The notes under the pieces were generated by a model that saw only the letters and a program-made list of their open reading frames with translations, did no database searches and had not been told where the DNA came from. Source: Caulobacter sp. (GTDB lineage Bacteria; Pseudomonadota; Alphaproteobacteria; Caulobacterales; Caulobacteraceae). Taken from it: DNA of 64,000 nt. Where the stretch lies: positions 1-64,000 of the forward strand of contig JAUSMJ010000048.1 in NCBI GenBank assembly GCA_030645575.1. Reading direction: 5' to 3'. The translations under genes were made by a program, and so were the position numbers. Position 1 is the first letter of the stretch; each line of letters opens with the position of its first letter. Shown here in pieces: positions 34,942 through 44,998 of the stretch.

Positions 34942-37426
34942 CCGGCGGTCCCGCGCCTGGATAGGGCTGCTCGCCTGCTGCGCCGCGGTCGGACTGGCTT
35001 CGACCGCCGCGGCGCAGCCGGCGCCGGGACCTGGCCAACGCTGGGAGGTGACGGAGCGGATCAACGTCACCGGCCGGACGGTCGTCCTGACGATCCCGGT
35101 GAAGGACGGAAACGTCTATCTGGGCGATATCGCCCTCACCATTCTCAGCGACGACCGGATCGAATTTCCGGCCCCGCGCATGATCGACCTGCTCGCCGGG
35201 ACGCTGAGCCCCGCGGCGCGGGGAAACCTGATTCACGCGATTGCCGGCCGGCTGTCCGTTTCTCCCGGCGACCTCTCGGCCGCGGGCCTGGCTCTGCGAT
35301 ACGATGCCGCCGCCGTCGAGCTCGTCGTCACGATGCCGGTGAACCTGCGCGCCGTGCGCGCCCTGCAGGTCTCGCCGGTGGATGGCGCGCGGCTCGGCCT
35401 GTTTGACCGACCGGCCGGGTTCAGCGGTTACCTCACGGCCCGGGGATCGGTCGACTATGTCGAACAGGGGGCCGACCCTGGCCTGGCCAATCCGGTCGTC
35501 TTCCTGGACGGCGCGGCCCGCGCCGGGGGCGTGGTGCTGGAGACCCAGGCGGTCTGGCAACCTGGATCATCGGGCCGCGCCAGTGTCCAGCGCCAGGGCA
35601 CGCGCCTGGTCTACGACCAGCCCGACCGGGCATTGCGCTGGACCCTGGGCGACCTGAAAACTCTGGTCCGGGGGTTCCAGTCGGCGCCCGACATCGCCGG
35701 CATCTCCATCATTCGTTCCTATGGCGTGTTGCGGCCGCAAATGTTGTCGCGACCCACGGGGCGACAAGGGTTCAGGCTGGAGCGGCCATCGACGGTCGAG
35801 GTTGTGGTCAACGGCCAGCCAGTGCGCCGCATGCGCCTCGATCGAGGCGCCTACAGCCTCAGAGACTTTCCGTTCACCCAGGGCTCCAACGATGTGCGGT
35901 TGATTATCCAGGACGACACGGGCCGCTCCGAGACCGTCCGGTTCGATATCTTCTTCGACCAGTCCCAGCTCGCCCCGGGCCTGGCCGAGTTCGCCCTTTA
36001 TGCCGGCGTCAAGACCTCGCTCGGGGCCGCCGGTCCCGAATACTCACGCGACTGGGCGGTCAGCGGATACTATCGCCGCGGCATGAGCGAGCGCCTAACC
36101 GTCGGCGTCAATGCCCAGGCCGATCGACGCTCGCGACTGGCCGGGGCCGAGGCGGTGTATGCCATGCCGGCGGGGGTGGTGGCCGCCAGCCTGGCCGGGT
36201 CTGACATCGGCGGGCGCCGCGGCGGGGCCGCTCTGGTGACCTTTCAGCGCCTGATCCGGACGAGCCAGGACGGGTCGGACACGCTTCAGCTCAGCGGTGA
36301 GGCCTGGACCCGGGATTTCGCCCGGCCATCGCTCGCCGGCGGCGAGAACCCGTTCAAATACCGGCTGGGCGCGGGCTACGGTCACGCCTTCGGAGACCGG
36401 TTCTTCGCCGGACTGGATCTACGCTTCGCCAAGGCCCGCGCCGGCCAACGAGACGTCTCGAGCGCCCGGGTCAGTGGTGGCTGGCAGATAACGCCGCGGG
36501 TCAGCATGACCGGCGACGTGATGGTCGAAGACGAGCCAGGCGGCAAACGCAATGTGGCCCTGCTCCTGTCGTTGACCGCGAGGCTGGAAGACAATTCGAG
36601 CGCCCGCGCCAGCTATGACAGCCGCTACGAATCCGGGCGGCTGTCGTACCAGACCCAGCGCGGCGAGGGTGTTGGCGCTTACCACGTTTCGGTTGACGTC
36701 GAACAGTCGGCGCGGGGATCGACACTTAACGGCTCGTCGAACTATACCGCCAACCGGGTTGATCTGGGGTTGAGCCATTACACCAGCTTCGAGGGCTCGT
36801 CCGGGGATATGTCCAGGTCACGGACCTCGCTGAGGGCCGCATCGGCGATCGCCTTCGCCGACGGCGCCATTTCCATCGGGCGTCCGATCTTCGACAGCTT
36901 CGCCATCGTCACCCGGCACCCCAGTCTGGGGGAGGCCGAGGTTTTCCTGGAACCGACGCCACGGGGATATGCCGTCGGCACCGGCCGCCTGGGCACGGCG
37001 ATCTGGCCCAACCTCATGTCCTACGCCGAGCGTACGATCACCATCGACGCGCCGGGCGCGGACAGCTGGACAGACCTTGGCGACGGCGGCTTCCGCGTCC
37101 TGCCGCCCTACCGCGCCGGCTACCGGCTCATGGTCGGCTCCGACTATTCGATCACGGTGTTCGGGCGGCTGTTTGATGGCGATGGAGCGCCCGTGTCACT
37201 CCTTGCGGGTCGCGCCATCGAGATGGCTCGGCCGGAGCGCGAGCCCGTACAGCTGTTCACCAATCGCGAGGGCAAGTTCGGCGTGCCCGGCCTGAAACCC
37301 GGCCATTGGCGGATCGAGATGCCGACTTATCCGGCGACCGTCTACGACATCGACATTCCAGCTTCGGTCGTCGGCATATTCCAGGCCGGCGATCTTCGGC
37401 CCGAACCCGGAGAGCATGGCCTATGA
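34907..37426 (+). CDS. Outer-membrane usher protein
   Basis: An 839-residue usher that recruits chaperone-subunit complexes and threads the pilus through the outer membrane. Signal peptide AWIGLLACCAAVGLASTAAAQ. It starts at TTG 34907, preceded by GGAGGGAGG. Typical usher parts: an N-terminal periplasmic domain (about 40-170), the barrel with ASRDWAVSGYYRRGMSERLTVGVNAQADR and VALLLSLTARLEDNSSARASYDSRYE, and C-terminal domains including DSWTDLGDGGFRVLPPYRAGYRLMVG and NREGKFGVPGLKPGHW. The last codons overlap the next ATG. Confidence 0.93.
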   Translation: MKAVLRRIAGPDRRSRAWIGLLACCAAVGLASTAAAQPAPGPGQRWEVTERINVTGRTVVLTIPVKDGNVYLGDIALTILSDDRIEFPAPRMIDLLAGTLSPAARGNLIHAIAGRLSVSPGDLSAAGLALRYDAAAVELVVTMPVNLRAVRALQVSPVDGARLGLFDRPAGFSGYLTARGSVDYVEQGADPGLANPVVFLDGAARAGGVVLETQAVWQPGSSGRASVQRQGTRLVYDQPDRALRWTLGDLKTLVRGFQSAPDIAGISIIRSYGVLRPQMLSRPTGRQGFRLERPSTVEVVVNGQPVRRMRLDRGAYSLRDFPFTQGSNDVRLIIQDDTGRSETVRFDIFFDQSQLAPGLAEFALYAGVKTSLGAAGPEYSRDWAVSGYYRRGMSERLTVGVNAQADRRSRLAGAEAVYAMPAGVVAASLAGSDIGGRRGGAALVTFQRLIRTSQDGSDTLQLSGEAWTRDFARPSLAGGENPFKYRLGAGYGHAFGDRFFAGLDLRFAKARAGQRDVSSARVSGGWQITPRVSMTGDVMVEDEPGGKRNVALLLSLTARLEDNSSARASYDSRYESGRLSYQTQRGEGVGAYHVSVDVEQSARGSTLNGSSNYTANRVDLGLSHYTSFEGSSGDMSRSRTSLRAASAIAFADGAISIGRPIFDSFAIVTRHPSLGEAEVFLEPTPRGYAVGTGRLGTAIWPNLMSYAERTITIDAPGADSWTDLGDGGFRVLPPYRAGYRLMVGSDYSITVFGRLFDGDGAPVSLLAGRAIEMARPEREPVQLFTNREGKFGVPGLKPGHWRIEMPTYPATVYDIDIPASVVGIFQAGDLRPEPGEHGL

Positions 37427-38418
37427 CCGCACGATTCAAACAGGTCGCCGTCGCGCTGCTGATCCTGGCCGGCGCCCTCCTGACGCCCTCGACGGCGAGC
37501 GCGACGGGGAACTTCTGCAGCGTCTCCGGCGCGACCCAGGTCTCGGTCGGCAACTACAATCCCTTCGTGGGCGGAGGTCTCAACCAGGTTCCCGTCACAC
37601 TCGAACTGCAGCGCTACTTCGCCTCGAGTAGCAAGAGGACCCAGAAGGTCAATTTCTATCTGGTCCGGGCATCGAGCGGCATGACGGGCCTGGAAGTGAG
37701 CTATCAGGGCGCCAGCGTGCTCTACACGCCCCCCGCGGCCCCTGTTCTTTCGACCTCGAATCCACGCTCCGGGACCGTGGACTACAATTTCGGCAATGCC
37801 AAACAGCCGAACACGGTCCAGATCTCCCTGGTCGTCACCTTGCCGCCCGGCCTGGATCTGCCGGCCGGCGAGCCGATCGTGTTCGACATGGTCTATGTCT
37901 GCACGGGTGTTGGCGGCCTGAATTCGGTCAGCACGCCCACGACGCTGGCGGACGCCGTCACCCTGAACGTCAATGTGCTGAGCGCGCTCCAGGCGAGCTA
38001 CGCGGGGCCGCCGCTGAACTTCGGCGAGATCGGCGCGATATCCGACGCCGAGGCGCCGACCCACGTCGTGGAAGGCGACATCCGGGTGGCGAGCTCGGGC
38101 CCCTACACCGTTTCCATGACGGCGGCCAACGGCTACCGCATGACCTATCCGGGCGGAAACCCGGCCGTGGCGGCTCAACGGATCGGGTACTCCATCGGCT
38201 TCCTGGGCCAGACGCTCAGCAACGCCGATCCGTCGATGGCCCTGGTGATCTGCAAAAGGGCGGGGGTCGGGGGGGAGTTGCTGCCGATCACCGCGACGCT
38301 TCAGGACGGCGGCGGCGGCAAAGCGCCCTCTCCGGTCTACAAGGACGTGTTGACCGTCACCATCACGCCCGCGGTCTATTGGTACGAACTCTCTGGCGTG
38401 GATTGCTCGGGCCTGTGA
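37423..38418 (+). CDS. SCPU-domain tip subunit/adhesin of the pilus
   Basis: A 331-residue exported protein with two SCPU-like halves, as in CsuE-type tip adhesins. Signal peptide VAVALLILAGALLTPSTASA, then NFCSVSGATQVSVGNYNPF in domain 1 and, after about residue 190, LQASYAGPPLNFGEIGAISDAEAPTHVVEGDIRVASSGPYTVSMTAANGYRM in domain 2. The start ATG overlaps the usher stop (ATGA). Being last and longest, it is the likely tip protein. A RAYT-family REP follows 33 bases after its stop. Confidence 0.87.
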   Translation: MTARFKQVAVALLILAGALLTPSTASATGNFCSVSGATQVSVGNYNPFVGGGLNQVPVTLELQRYFASSSKRTQKVNFYLVRASSGMTGLEVSYQGASVLYTPPAAPVLSTSNPRSGTVDYNFGNAKQPNTVQISLVVTLPPGLDLPAGEPIVFDMVYVCTGVGGLNSVSTPTTLADAVTLNVNVLSALQASYAGPPLNFGEIGAISDAEAPTHVVEGDIRVASSGPYTVSMTAANGYRMTYPGGNPAVAAQRIGYSIGFLGQTLSNADPSMALVICKRAGVGGELLPITATLQDGGGGKAPSPVYKDVLTVTITPAVYWYELSGVDCSGL

Positions 38419-38451
38419 CGCTGACGGGCGGCCTCCCGTCTCTCGCTGGTC

Positions 38452-38493
38452 GGGGAACACGTACGGATTGCCGCGCAATCCGAACATGTCCCC
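38452..38493 (+). repeat. REP palindrome (RAYT family), locus D
   Basis: GGGGAACACGTACGGATTG, short loop, CAATCCGAACATGTCCCC. The outer bases are those of the REPs around the RAYT gene at 17829, with a different inner stem (GGATTG/CAATCC). It stands between the pilus operon and the MHYT gene. Confidence 0.85.
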
Positions 38494-38601
38494 TGGCGCG
38501 CCCCGCCGCATGGCGTCGCACCCGTGCCGGATTGAAACGCTTTTTTTGTAACTCGCACCGATACTCATGCCGGCTGTATCCTCAGAATGGGGAGTGGGGG
38601 C

Positions 38602-41037
38602 GTGTTCAAAGTCATCTCGTGTCTCGTTAACGAGCACGACTACAAGATGGTGATCGTCGCGGGGGTGGTTTGCCTCTGCGCGTCGCTGACCGCCTTCCGG
38701 CTCTATTCCCGGATGAACGGCGCGCGAGGTCTGGTGCGCGGCGCCTGGCTGTTGCTGACCGCGCTGGTCGCCGGCTCGGGGGTCTGGGCCACCCACTTCC
38801 TCGCCATGCTGGCCTACGACCCCGGGTTCAAGACCGGCTATTCGCCGACCGGCACGATGCTGTCGCTGATGATCGCGGTGCTGTTCATGGCCGCCGGCTT
38901 CTTCGCCGCCACCGCCAACCGCGACATCGGCAACAAGCTGGCCGGCGGCCTGCTGATCGGCCTGGGCATCGGCGCCATGCATTTCACCGGCATGTCCTCG
39001 TTCGTCACCCAGGGGACGATCGTCTGGGAGGCGGCGATCATCGGCGCGGCCGTGGTGCTGGGCGTGATCGGCTCGACCCTGGCCCTGATCGCCGCCGACA
39101 ACGCCCGTGGCTTCCCGCGCCAGATCCTCGCCGGCGTTATCCTGACGCTGGCGGTCTGCGCGCTGCACTTCACCGCCATGGGCGCGATCACCATCGTGCC
39201 GGACGCCACCGTGGTGGTGCCCGACCAGCTGTTCTCCGGCGGGGTCATGACCCTGGCCGTGGCCACCATCACCGGCCTGATCATCCTGGGCGGCCTGGGC
39301 GCGGTGCTCATCGAGTCGGCCACCAGCCAGTCGGCCCTGGGCCGCATCCGCACCCTGGCCAACGCCGCCTATGAAGGCATCGTGGTGATCCAGAACGGGG
39401 TCATCAAGGACGCCAACGCCGCCTTCTGCGACCTGGCCGGGGCTAGGCTGGAGGCGCTGCTCGGCACGCCCTTCAGCCTGGACCTGCTGGCGTTCGACGA
39501 CGACCTGGGGGTGTGCACCGACGCCGAGCGCCGCGAGGGCCGGATGCGCCCGCTGAACGGCGGCGAGGCCGTGCCCGTCGAGGTGTTCGCCCGCGTCATG
39601 GACGACGGCGCCCGGGCCGAGACTCGCGGCCTGACCGTGCTGGCCATCCGCGACCTGCGCGAGCGCCGCTCGGCCGAGGAGAAGATCCGCTATCTGGCCG
39701 AGCACGACGGCCTGACCGGCCTGCCCAATCGCAACGCCCTGAAGGCCCGGCTGGCGGCCGCGCTCGACCGGGTCGAGGCCTCGGGCGAAACGCTGGCCCT
39801 GGTCTGCGTCGATCTCGACCACTTCAAGGAAGCCAACGACCTGCACGGCCATGTCGCCGGCGACGCGGTGCTGGTCGAGGCCGCCCGGCGGCTGCAGAAC
39901 AGCGTGTCGGCGCCGTCCTTCGCCGCGCGGCTCGGCGGCGACGAGTTCGTCGTCGTCCAGATCACCGACCAGGACCAGCCGACCGCCGCCGCCGAGCTGG
40001 CCGGCCAACTGCTGGAGGCGCTCAAGGAAGGCATGACCTTCGAGGGCCAGGACCTGGCCATGGCCGCCAGCCTGGGCGTGTCGCTCTATCCCGACGATGG
40101 CCGCACGGGCGAGGCCCTGCTGGCCAACGCCGACATGGCCCTCTACCGCGCCAAGGAGAACGGCCGCGGGGCCTATCGCTTCTTCAAGCGCGAGATGGAC
40201 GAGACTATCCGCGAGCGGCGCAACCTGGCCCGCGAGCTGCGCCAGGCGATCATCGACGAGGACCTGGTGGTCCACTACCAGCCGCAGGCCCGGGCCAGCG
40301 ACGGCGAGATCCTCGGCTTCGAGGCCCTGGTCCGCTGGCGCCACCCGGTGCGCGGCATGATCCCGCCGCTGGACTTCATTCCGCTGGCCGAGGAGACCGG
40401 TCTGATCCTGCCGCTCGGCGAGTGGGTGCTGCGCAAGTCCTGCGTCGAGGCCGCCGCCTGGGACAAGCCGCTGAGCATCGCGGTCAACCTGTCGCCGCTG
40501 CAGCTGAACCAGCCCAACCTCGCCCAGCTGGTCCACGAGATCCTCATCGAGACCGGGCTGTCGCCGATGCGGCTGGAGCTGGAGGTCACCGAGAGCGCGC
40601 TGTTCAAGGACTACCAGCGGGCGCTGGACAACCTGCGCCGGCTCAAGGCCCTGGGCGTGCGGATCGCCATGGACGACTTCGGCACCGGCTTCTCCTCGCT
40701 GTCGACGCTGCAGTCCTTCCCGTTCGACAAGATCAAGGTCGACAAGAGCTTCGTCGAGAACATCCACCGCGACGCGCGCGCCACGGTGATCGTCAAGGCC
40801 GTGCTTGGCCTGGGCCGCAGCCTGGACATCCCGGTCGTGGCCGAGGGGGTCGAGACCGACGAGCAGCTGCAGTTCCTGCGCGGCGAGGACTGCGCCGAGG
40901 TGCAGGGCTACGCCATTGGCCGCCCAGCCCCGGCCGATACGCTCGGCGCCTGGACCAACGCCCTGCCGGCCGGGCTGATCACCGCGACCCTGGCCGACGC
41001 CCCAACCCGCGCCCGCCGGCGCAGCAAGGCGGCCTAG
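38602..41037 (+). CDS. MHYT-PAS-GGDEF-EAL cyclic-di-GMP protein
   Basis: An 811-residue membrane protein from GTG 38602 (MFKVISCLVNEHDYKMV, the usual N-terminus of MHYT sensors). Seven helices carry the three repeats (ATHFLAMLAYD, MHFTGMSS, LHFTAMGA) that may bind metal and sense gas. A PAS-like stretch (about 245-355) precedes a GGDEF domain with intact RLGGDEFVVV, then an EAL domain with GFEALVRWRHP, IAMDDFGTGFSSL and DKIKVDKSFV. Both enzymatic motifs look active; no RxxD inhibitory site stands before GGDEF. Being next to a pilus operon, it could tune attachment. Confidence 0.94.
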   Translation: MFKVISCLVNEHDYKMVIVAGVVCLCASLTAFRLYSRMNGARGLVRGAWLLLTALVAGSGVWATHFLAMLAYDPGFKTGYSPTGTMLSLMIAVLFMAAGFFAATANRDIGNKLAGGLLIGLGIGAMHFTGMSSFVTQGTIVWEAAIIGAAVVLGVIGSTLALIAADNARGFPRQILAGVILTLAVCALHFTAMGAITIVPDATVVVPDQLFSGGVMTLAVATITGLIILGGLGAVLIESATSQSALGRIRTLANAAYEGIVVIQNGVIKDANAAFCDLAGARLEALLGTPFSLDLLAFDDDLGVCTDAERREGRMRPLNGGEAVPVEVFARVMDDGARAETRGLTVLAIRDLRERRSAEEKIRYLAEHDGLTGLPNRNALKARLAAALDRVEASGETLALVCVDLDHFKEANDLHGHVAGDAVLVEAARRLQNSVSAPSFAARLGGDEFVVVQITDQDQPTAAAELAGQLLEALKEGMTFEGQDLAMAASLGVSLYPDDGRTGEALLANADMALYRAKENGRGAYRFFKREMDETIRERRNLARELRQAIIDEDLVVHYQPQARASDGEILGFEALVRWRHPVRGMIPPLDFIPLAEETGLILPLGEWVLRKSCVEAAAWDKPLSIAVNLSPLQLNQPNLAQLVHEILIETGLSPMRLELEVTESALFKDYQRALDNLRRLKALGVRIAMDDFGTGFSSLSTLQSFPFDKIKVDKSFVENIHRDARATVIVKAVLGLGRSLDIPVVAEGVETDEQLQFLRGEDCAEVQGYAIGRPAPADTLGAWTNALPAGLITATLADAPTRARRRSKAA

Positions 41038-41075
41038 CGCCACGCAACCCGGAGTTGGCCGGGACGGCTAACTAT

Positions 41076-41090
41076 GTTCTACTCTTGTTC
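41076..41090 (+). promoter_or_regulatory. LexA-box-like direct repeat before rhuM
   Basis: GTTC (41076-41079) and GTTC (41087-41090) are spaced by exactly 7 bases, the alphaproteobacterial SOS box. The second half is also the left arm of an inverted repeat, CTTGTTC (41084-41090) with GAACAAG (41110-41116), whose right arm overlaps the ribosome-binding region. The start codon follows at 41122. Confidence 0.5.
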
Positions 41091-41121
41091 ACGCCGCTCT
41101 CCGGCGAAGGAACAAGATCGG

Positions 41122-42171
41122 ATGTCCGCCATCGACCCTTCGGGCGACGAACCCGTTCATCTCCGCGAGGATGCGGACACGGGCGACCGGTTGCTGATCT
41201 ACGCGACCGGCAAGGGGCTCCATATTGAACTGCGGTATGTCGGCGACGCCCTGTGGATGACCCAGGCGCAGATGGCGGAACTGTTCGGCCGGGACGTCTC
41301 GGTGATCTCTCGCCATATCGCCAATGTGCTCGAGGAGGGTGAGCTTGGCGAGGAAGGCAATTTGCAGTTTGTGCAAATTGCTCGCTCCACCAAACCAGTG
41401 GCGATCTACGGCCTCGATATGATCATCTCGGTCGGCTACCGGGTCAGTTCCGCCCAGGCCACGCTGTTCCGGAAATGGGCCACTGGCGTCCTCGTCAGGT
41501 TTGCGACGAAGGGCTTTGTTGTCGATGCCGACCGTTTGAAGGACGGAGGCGATCAGGACCGGATCGCCGAACTTCGCGAGACGATTCGCGATATCCGTTC
41601 CGCCGAGGCCAACGTCTACGCGGAACTCAGACGCATCTGCGCGATGTGTCAGGACTATGATCCGCGATCAGACGACGCGCGCGAGTTTTATCGCCAGACG
41701 CAGGCCAAGCTCTTCTATGCGGTGGTGAACCACACCCCGTCAGAGCTTCTGATGGAGCGCGTGGACGCTTCTGCTCCCAACATGGGATTGCAGGCCTGGG
41801 CCAAGGACGGGATCCGGCAGCAGGACGCGGTCGTGGCGAAGAACTACCTCGCGCCGGCCGAACTCAGGGAGCTGAACAGGCTCACGACGATCCTGTTGGA
41901 CATTTTCGAAGACCAGCTCGAGGTCGGGCGGCTCACGACGATGGCGCGGGCGTCGAAACTGCTGGAACAACAGCTTCAGGGCCTTGGTCGCCTGGTCTTG
42001 CGGGGCGGAGGTCAGGTGGCGCACCAGGCCGCCGAAGCCAGGGCGAAGTCCGAGTACAGGCGCTTTGACGAACTTCGTCGGGCCCTGCGCAAAGCCCGCG
42101 CCGACGAAGAGATCGCGGCCCTGAAGCAAAGCGAAAAAGACCTTCCCAAGAGCCGCGGGAAGAAAACCTAA
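41122..42171 (+). CDS. rhuM: RhuM-family protein (Fic/DinB-unrelated, 'virulence protein RhuM')
   Basis: A 349-residue member of the RhuM family. The N-terminal half has a helix-turn-helix-like stretch, [33 protein letters not shown], then the family segment [29 protein letters not shown]. The middle shows [31 protein letters not shown] and [26 protein letters not shown]. The tail is charged and Lys-rich. Function is unsettled; the gene was named on a Salmonella pathogenicity island and is often found on mobile DNA. ATG 41122 was preferred over 41074 because the latter would start inside the putative operator. Confidence 0.9.
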   Translation: MSAIDPSGDEPVHLREDADTGDRLLIYATGKGLHIELRYVGDALWMTQAQMAELFGRDVSVISRHIANVLEEGELGEEGNLQFVQIARSTKPVAIYGLDMIISVGYRVSSAQATLFRKWATGVLVRFATKGFVVDADRLKDGGDQDRIAELRETIRDIRSAEANVYAELRRICAMCQDYDPRSDDAREFYRQTQAKLFYAVVNHTPSELLMERVDASAPNMGLQAWAKDGIRQQDAVVAKNYLAPAELRELNRLTTILLDIFEDQLEVGRLTTMARASKLLEQQLQGLGRLVLRGGGQVAHQAAEARAKSEYRRFDELRRALRKARADEEIAALKQSEKDLPKSRGKKT

Positions 42172-43706
42172 CCCCGCCGCAAGCTTCCCAGCACGCCGCG
42201 CAGCAGTTCGCGGCCGACCTGGCTGGCGATCGAGCGGACCAGGGTCTTGCCGAAGGCTTCGCCCATGCTCTGGCGGTTCGAGGCGCGGGCGCGCGGGGCG
42301 GGGCGGCTGTCGTAGCGATCGCGCCGGGCCCGCTCGCGTTCCCAGTCCTTTTCCTCGGCGGCGCGGCGCCTGTCCGCCTCGGCCATGGCGGCGGCGTCCT
42401 CGGCCTGGCGGGCGGCCAGACCCGCGCGGGCCTTCAGACTCTCGAAGGCCGACTCGCGATCCAGCGCCGTGTCGTAGAGCCCGCGCACGGGGCTGGCCGC
42501 GAGGGCCGCCTGGCGCTCGGCCTGGGTCGCGGGGCCCAGCCGCGAGGCCGGCGGCCGGATCATCGTGCGGGCCGTCACCGTCGGCGCGCCGCGCTCGTCC
42601 AGCACCGACACCAACGCCTCGCCCACGCCCAGATCCTGGATCGCCGCGGCGGTGTCGAAGGCCGGGTTGACGCGGAACGAGGCCGCCGCCGCCCGCAGAC
42701 CCTTCTGCTCGGCCGGGGTATAGGCGCGCAGGGCGTGCTGGAAGCGATTGCCCAGCTGCGCCAGCACGGTCTCGGGAATGTCGGCCGGGTTCTGGGTGAC
42801 GAAAAACACCCCCACGCCCTTGGAGCGGATCAGCCGCACCACCTGCTCGACCTTTTCCAGCAGGGCCCTGGGCGCGTCGCGGAACAGCAGATGAGCCTCG
42901 TCGAAGAAGAACACCAGGCGCGGCTTCTCCGGATCGCCGATCTCCGGCAGGTCCTCGAACAGTTCCGACAGCAGCCACAGCAGGAAGGTGGCGTAGAGGC
43001 GCGGGCTCTGGATCAGCCGGTCGGCGGCCAGGATGCTGACCACGCCCCGGCCCGAGCCATCGACCCGCATCAGGTCCGACAGGGCCAGCGCCGGCTCGCC
43101 GAACAGGTTGGCCCCGCCCTGGGTCTCCAGCACCAGCAGCCCGCGCTGGATCGTGCCGACCGTGGCCGCCGAGACGTTGCCGTATTCGGCGTCGATGCTC
43201 TTCTCGTTCTCGGCGACATATTTCAGCGCCGCCTGCAGGTCCTTGAGGTCGAGCAGCAGCAGGCCCTCGGCGTCGGCCACCTTGAAGACGATGTTGAGCA
43301 CGCCTTCCTGCACATCGTTGAGCTCGAGCATCCGGGCCAGCAGCAGCGGACCCATCTCCGAGACCGTGGTCCGCACCGGATGTCCCTGCTCCCCGAACAG
43401 GTCCCAGAACACCGTCGGCGGGGCCGCTGGCGTCAGGGTCAGGTTCATGCCCTGGGCCCGGGACAGCAGCTTCTCGTTCGGCGCGCCCGGCTGGCAGATG
43501 CCCGACAGGTCGCCCTTCACGTCGGCCGCGAACACCGGCACGCCGGCGTCGGACAGGGCCTGGGCGAGGATCTGCAGGGTCACGGTCTTGCCGGTCCCGG
43601 TGGCGCCGGCGACCATGCCGTGGCGGTTGGCACGGTCCAGCCGCAGGGTCTCGGGCTTGTCGGAGAAGCCGACGAAAAGCGTTCCGGGATCGCTGGCGCC
43701 GTCCAT
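42168..43706 (-). CDS. HerA-like ATPase, DUF853 family
   Basis: A 512-residue P-loop ATPase of the HerA/FtsK group. Walker A is GATGTGKT (about 34-41), Walker B is [13 protein letters not shown], and the sensor-like segment is [46 protein letters not shown] long Arg/Glu/Ala-rich region (about 410-480) follows, then a conserved C-terminal [29 protein letters not shown]. Proteins of this type are widespread and poorly understood. Its stop overlaps the rhuM stop tail to tail by 4 bases. Confidence 0.92.
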   Translation of the reverse strand: MDGASDPGTLFVGFSDKPETLRLDRANRHGMVAGATGTGKTVTLQILAQALSDAGVPVFAADVKGDLSGICQPGAPNEKLLSRAQGMNLTLTPAAPPTVFWDLFGEQGHPVRTTVSEMGPLLLARMLELNDVQEGVLNIVFKVADAEGLLLLDLKDLQAALKYVAENEKSIDAEYGNVSAATVGTIQRGLLVLETQGGANLFGEPALALSDLMRVDGSGRGVVSILAADRLIQSPRLYATFLLWLLSELFEDLPEIGDPEKPRLVFFFDEAHLLFRDAPRALLEKVEQVVRLIRSKGVGVFFVTQNPADIPETVLAQLGNRFQHALRAYTPAEQKGLRAAAASFRVNPAFDTAAAIQDLGVGEALVSVLDERGAPTVTARTMIRPPASRLGPATQAERQAALAASPVRGLYDTALDRESAFESLKARAGLAARQAEDAAAMAEADRRRAAEEKDWERERARRDRYDSRPAPRARASNRQSMGEAFGKTLVRSIASQVGRELLRGVLGSLRRG

Positions 43707-43825
43707 TGTTCGTCTCCTCGCGCGTGACGATTCAGGCTACAGGGCTGGCCCCCGCTTCGCCAAGCGGCGCATTGACGGGCGGCGACGCTGACCCGAGACT
43801 CCGCCCTGGAATTGGGAGACAGCGC

Positions 43826-44998
43826 ATGGCCCGGACGCCCGCGAACAAGGCCGCCACCCCGCCCGCGCCCGCGGCGCCGGCCCATCCCGTCGCCACGCCC
43901 GTGCGGCCGGAGGGCATCGGCCGCAACGCCCTGGTCATCCTGGCCGTGATCGCCTCCGCCGCCGCCCTGTACTGGATGCGCGACATCCTCACCCCGCTGG
44001 CCCTGGCCATGTTCCTGGCGATCATGATCGACAGTTTCGCGCGCCGGCTGGAGCATCACTGGCCGCGGTTGCCCGACAGCGTCTCGCTGCTGGTGGCGAT
44101 CGTCCTGTCGCTGCTGATCTTCGGCGTGACGCTGGTCGTGGTGGCCGACCGGGCGGGCGGGTTCATCGGCCAGCTGGTCGGCTACGGGCCCAAGATAGAC
44201 GACCTGATCGCCCGGCTCGCCGCCATGGTGGGATTCCAGACGCCCCCTCCGTTGACCCAGATGGTCGATGATCTGAACCCGGCGAAATATGTCGGCCAGG
44301 TCGCCCAGGGCCTGCAGGGCGTCGTCTCCGACGCCGTCTTCGTGCTGATCTACCTGGGCTTCATCATCGCCTCGCGGCGCGGCTTCAAGCGCAAGATCGT
44401 GGCCCTGTTTCCGCACAACCAGGAACGCACCGACGCGCTGGAGATCTTCAACCGGATCCGGTTCGGGGTGGAGCGCTACCTCTGGGTCCAGACGATCACG
44501 GGCCTGATGATCGGCGGCGGATCCTGGCTGGCGATGACCGCCGTGGGCCTCGACAACGCCCTGTTCTGGGCCTTCCTGATCTTTCTGGCGTCCTACATCC
44601 CGATCATCGGCGGCTTCATCGGCATCGTCTTTCCCGCGCTGTTCGGCCTGGTCCAGTTCGAGACCCTCTGGCAGGGGTTCGTGCTGCTGGGCGTGCTGTA
44701 CGCAATCCAGTTCGTCGTCGGCAACATCGTCACCCCGCGCATGCAGGGCGACAGCCTGAACATCGACCCGGTGGTGGTCCTGCTGGCGCTGGCGCTGTGG
44801 GGCGCGCTCTGGGGCCTGCCGGGTATGTTCCTGTCCACGCCGCTGGCGGTGATGGCGATGATCATCTTGGCCGAGTTCGAGGGGTCGCGCTGGGTCGCCA
44901 TCCTGATGTCGGAGAACGGCGACCCCCAGGGGATCGACGAGGGCGGCCGTCACCGCCGCGGGAGCGGGCGTTTCGGCAAGGCCGACGGCGCCTCTTGA
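43826..44998 (+). CDS. AI-2E family transporter (PerM-like)
   Basis: A 390-residue inner-membrane protein with about eight helices. It starts MARTPANKAATPPAPAAP, a disordered N-terminus, after GGGAG. Helices begin at ALVILAVIASAAALYWM, and family stretches include LTPLALAMFLAIMIDSFARRLE, GVERYLWVQTITGLMIGGGSW, FLIFLASYIPIIGGFIGIVFPALFGLVQF and GNIVTPRMQGDSLNIDPVVVLLALALWGALWGLPGMFLSTPLAVM. Despite the family name, members include Na+/H+ antiporters and exporters of unknown cargo. Divergent from the HerA-like gene. Confidence 0.92.
   Translation: MARTPANKAATPPAPAAPAHPVATPVRPEGIGRNALVILAVIASAAALYWMRDILTPLALAMFLAIMIDSFARRLEHHWPRLPDSVSLLVAIVLSLLIFGVTLVVVADRAGGFIGQLVGYGPKIDDLIARLAAMVGFQTPPPLTQMVDDLNPAKYVGQVAQGLQGVVSDAVFVLIYLGFIIASRRGFKRKIVALFPHNQERTDALEIFNRIRFGVERYLWVQTITGLMIGGGSWLAMTAVGLDNALFWAFLIFLASYIPIIGGFIGIVFPALFGLVQFETLWQGFVLLGVLYAIQFVVGNIVTPRMQGDSLNIDPVVVLLALALWGALWGLPGMFLSTPLAVMAMIILAEFEGSRWVAILMSENGDPQGIDEGGRHRRGSGRFGKADGAS

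Noticed and set aside
37342-41043. A 1233-codon minus-strand frame opposite the pilus tip and MHYT-GGDEF-EAL genes
   Set aside because: It spans two well-identified genes and a REP, has low-complexity His/Gly/Arg content and no domain.
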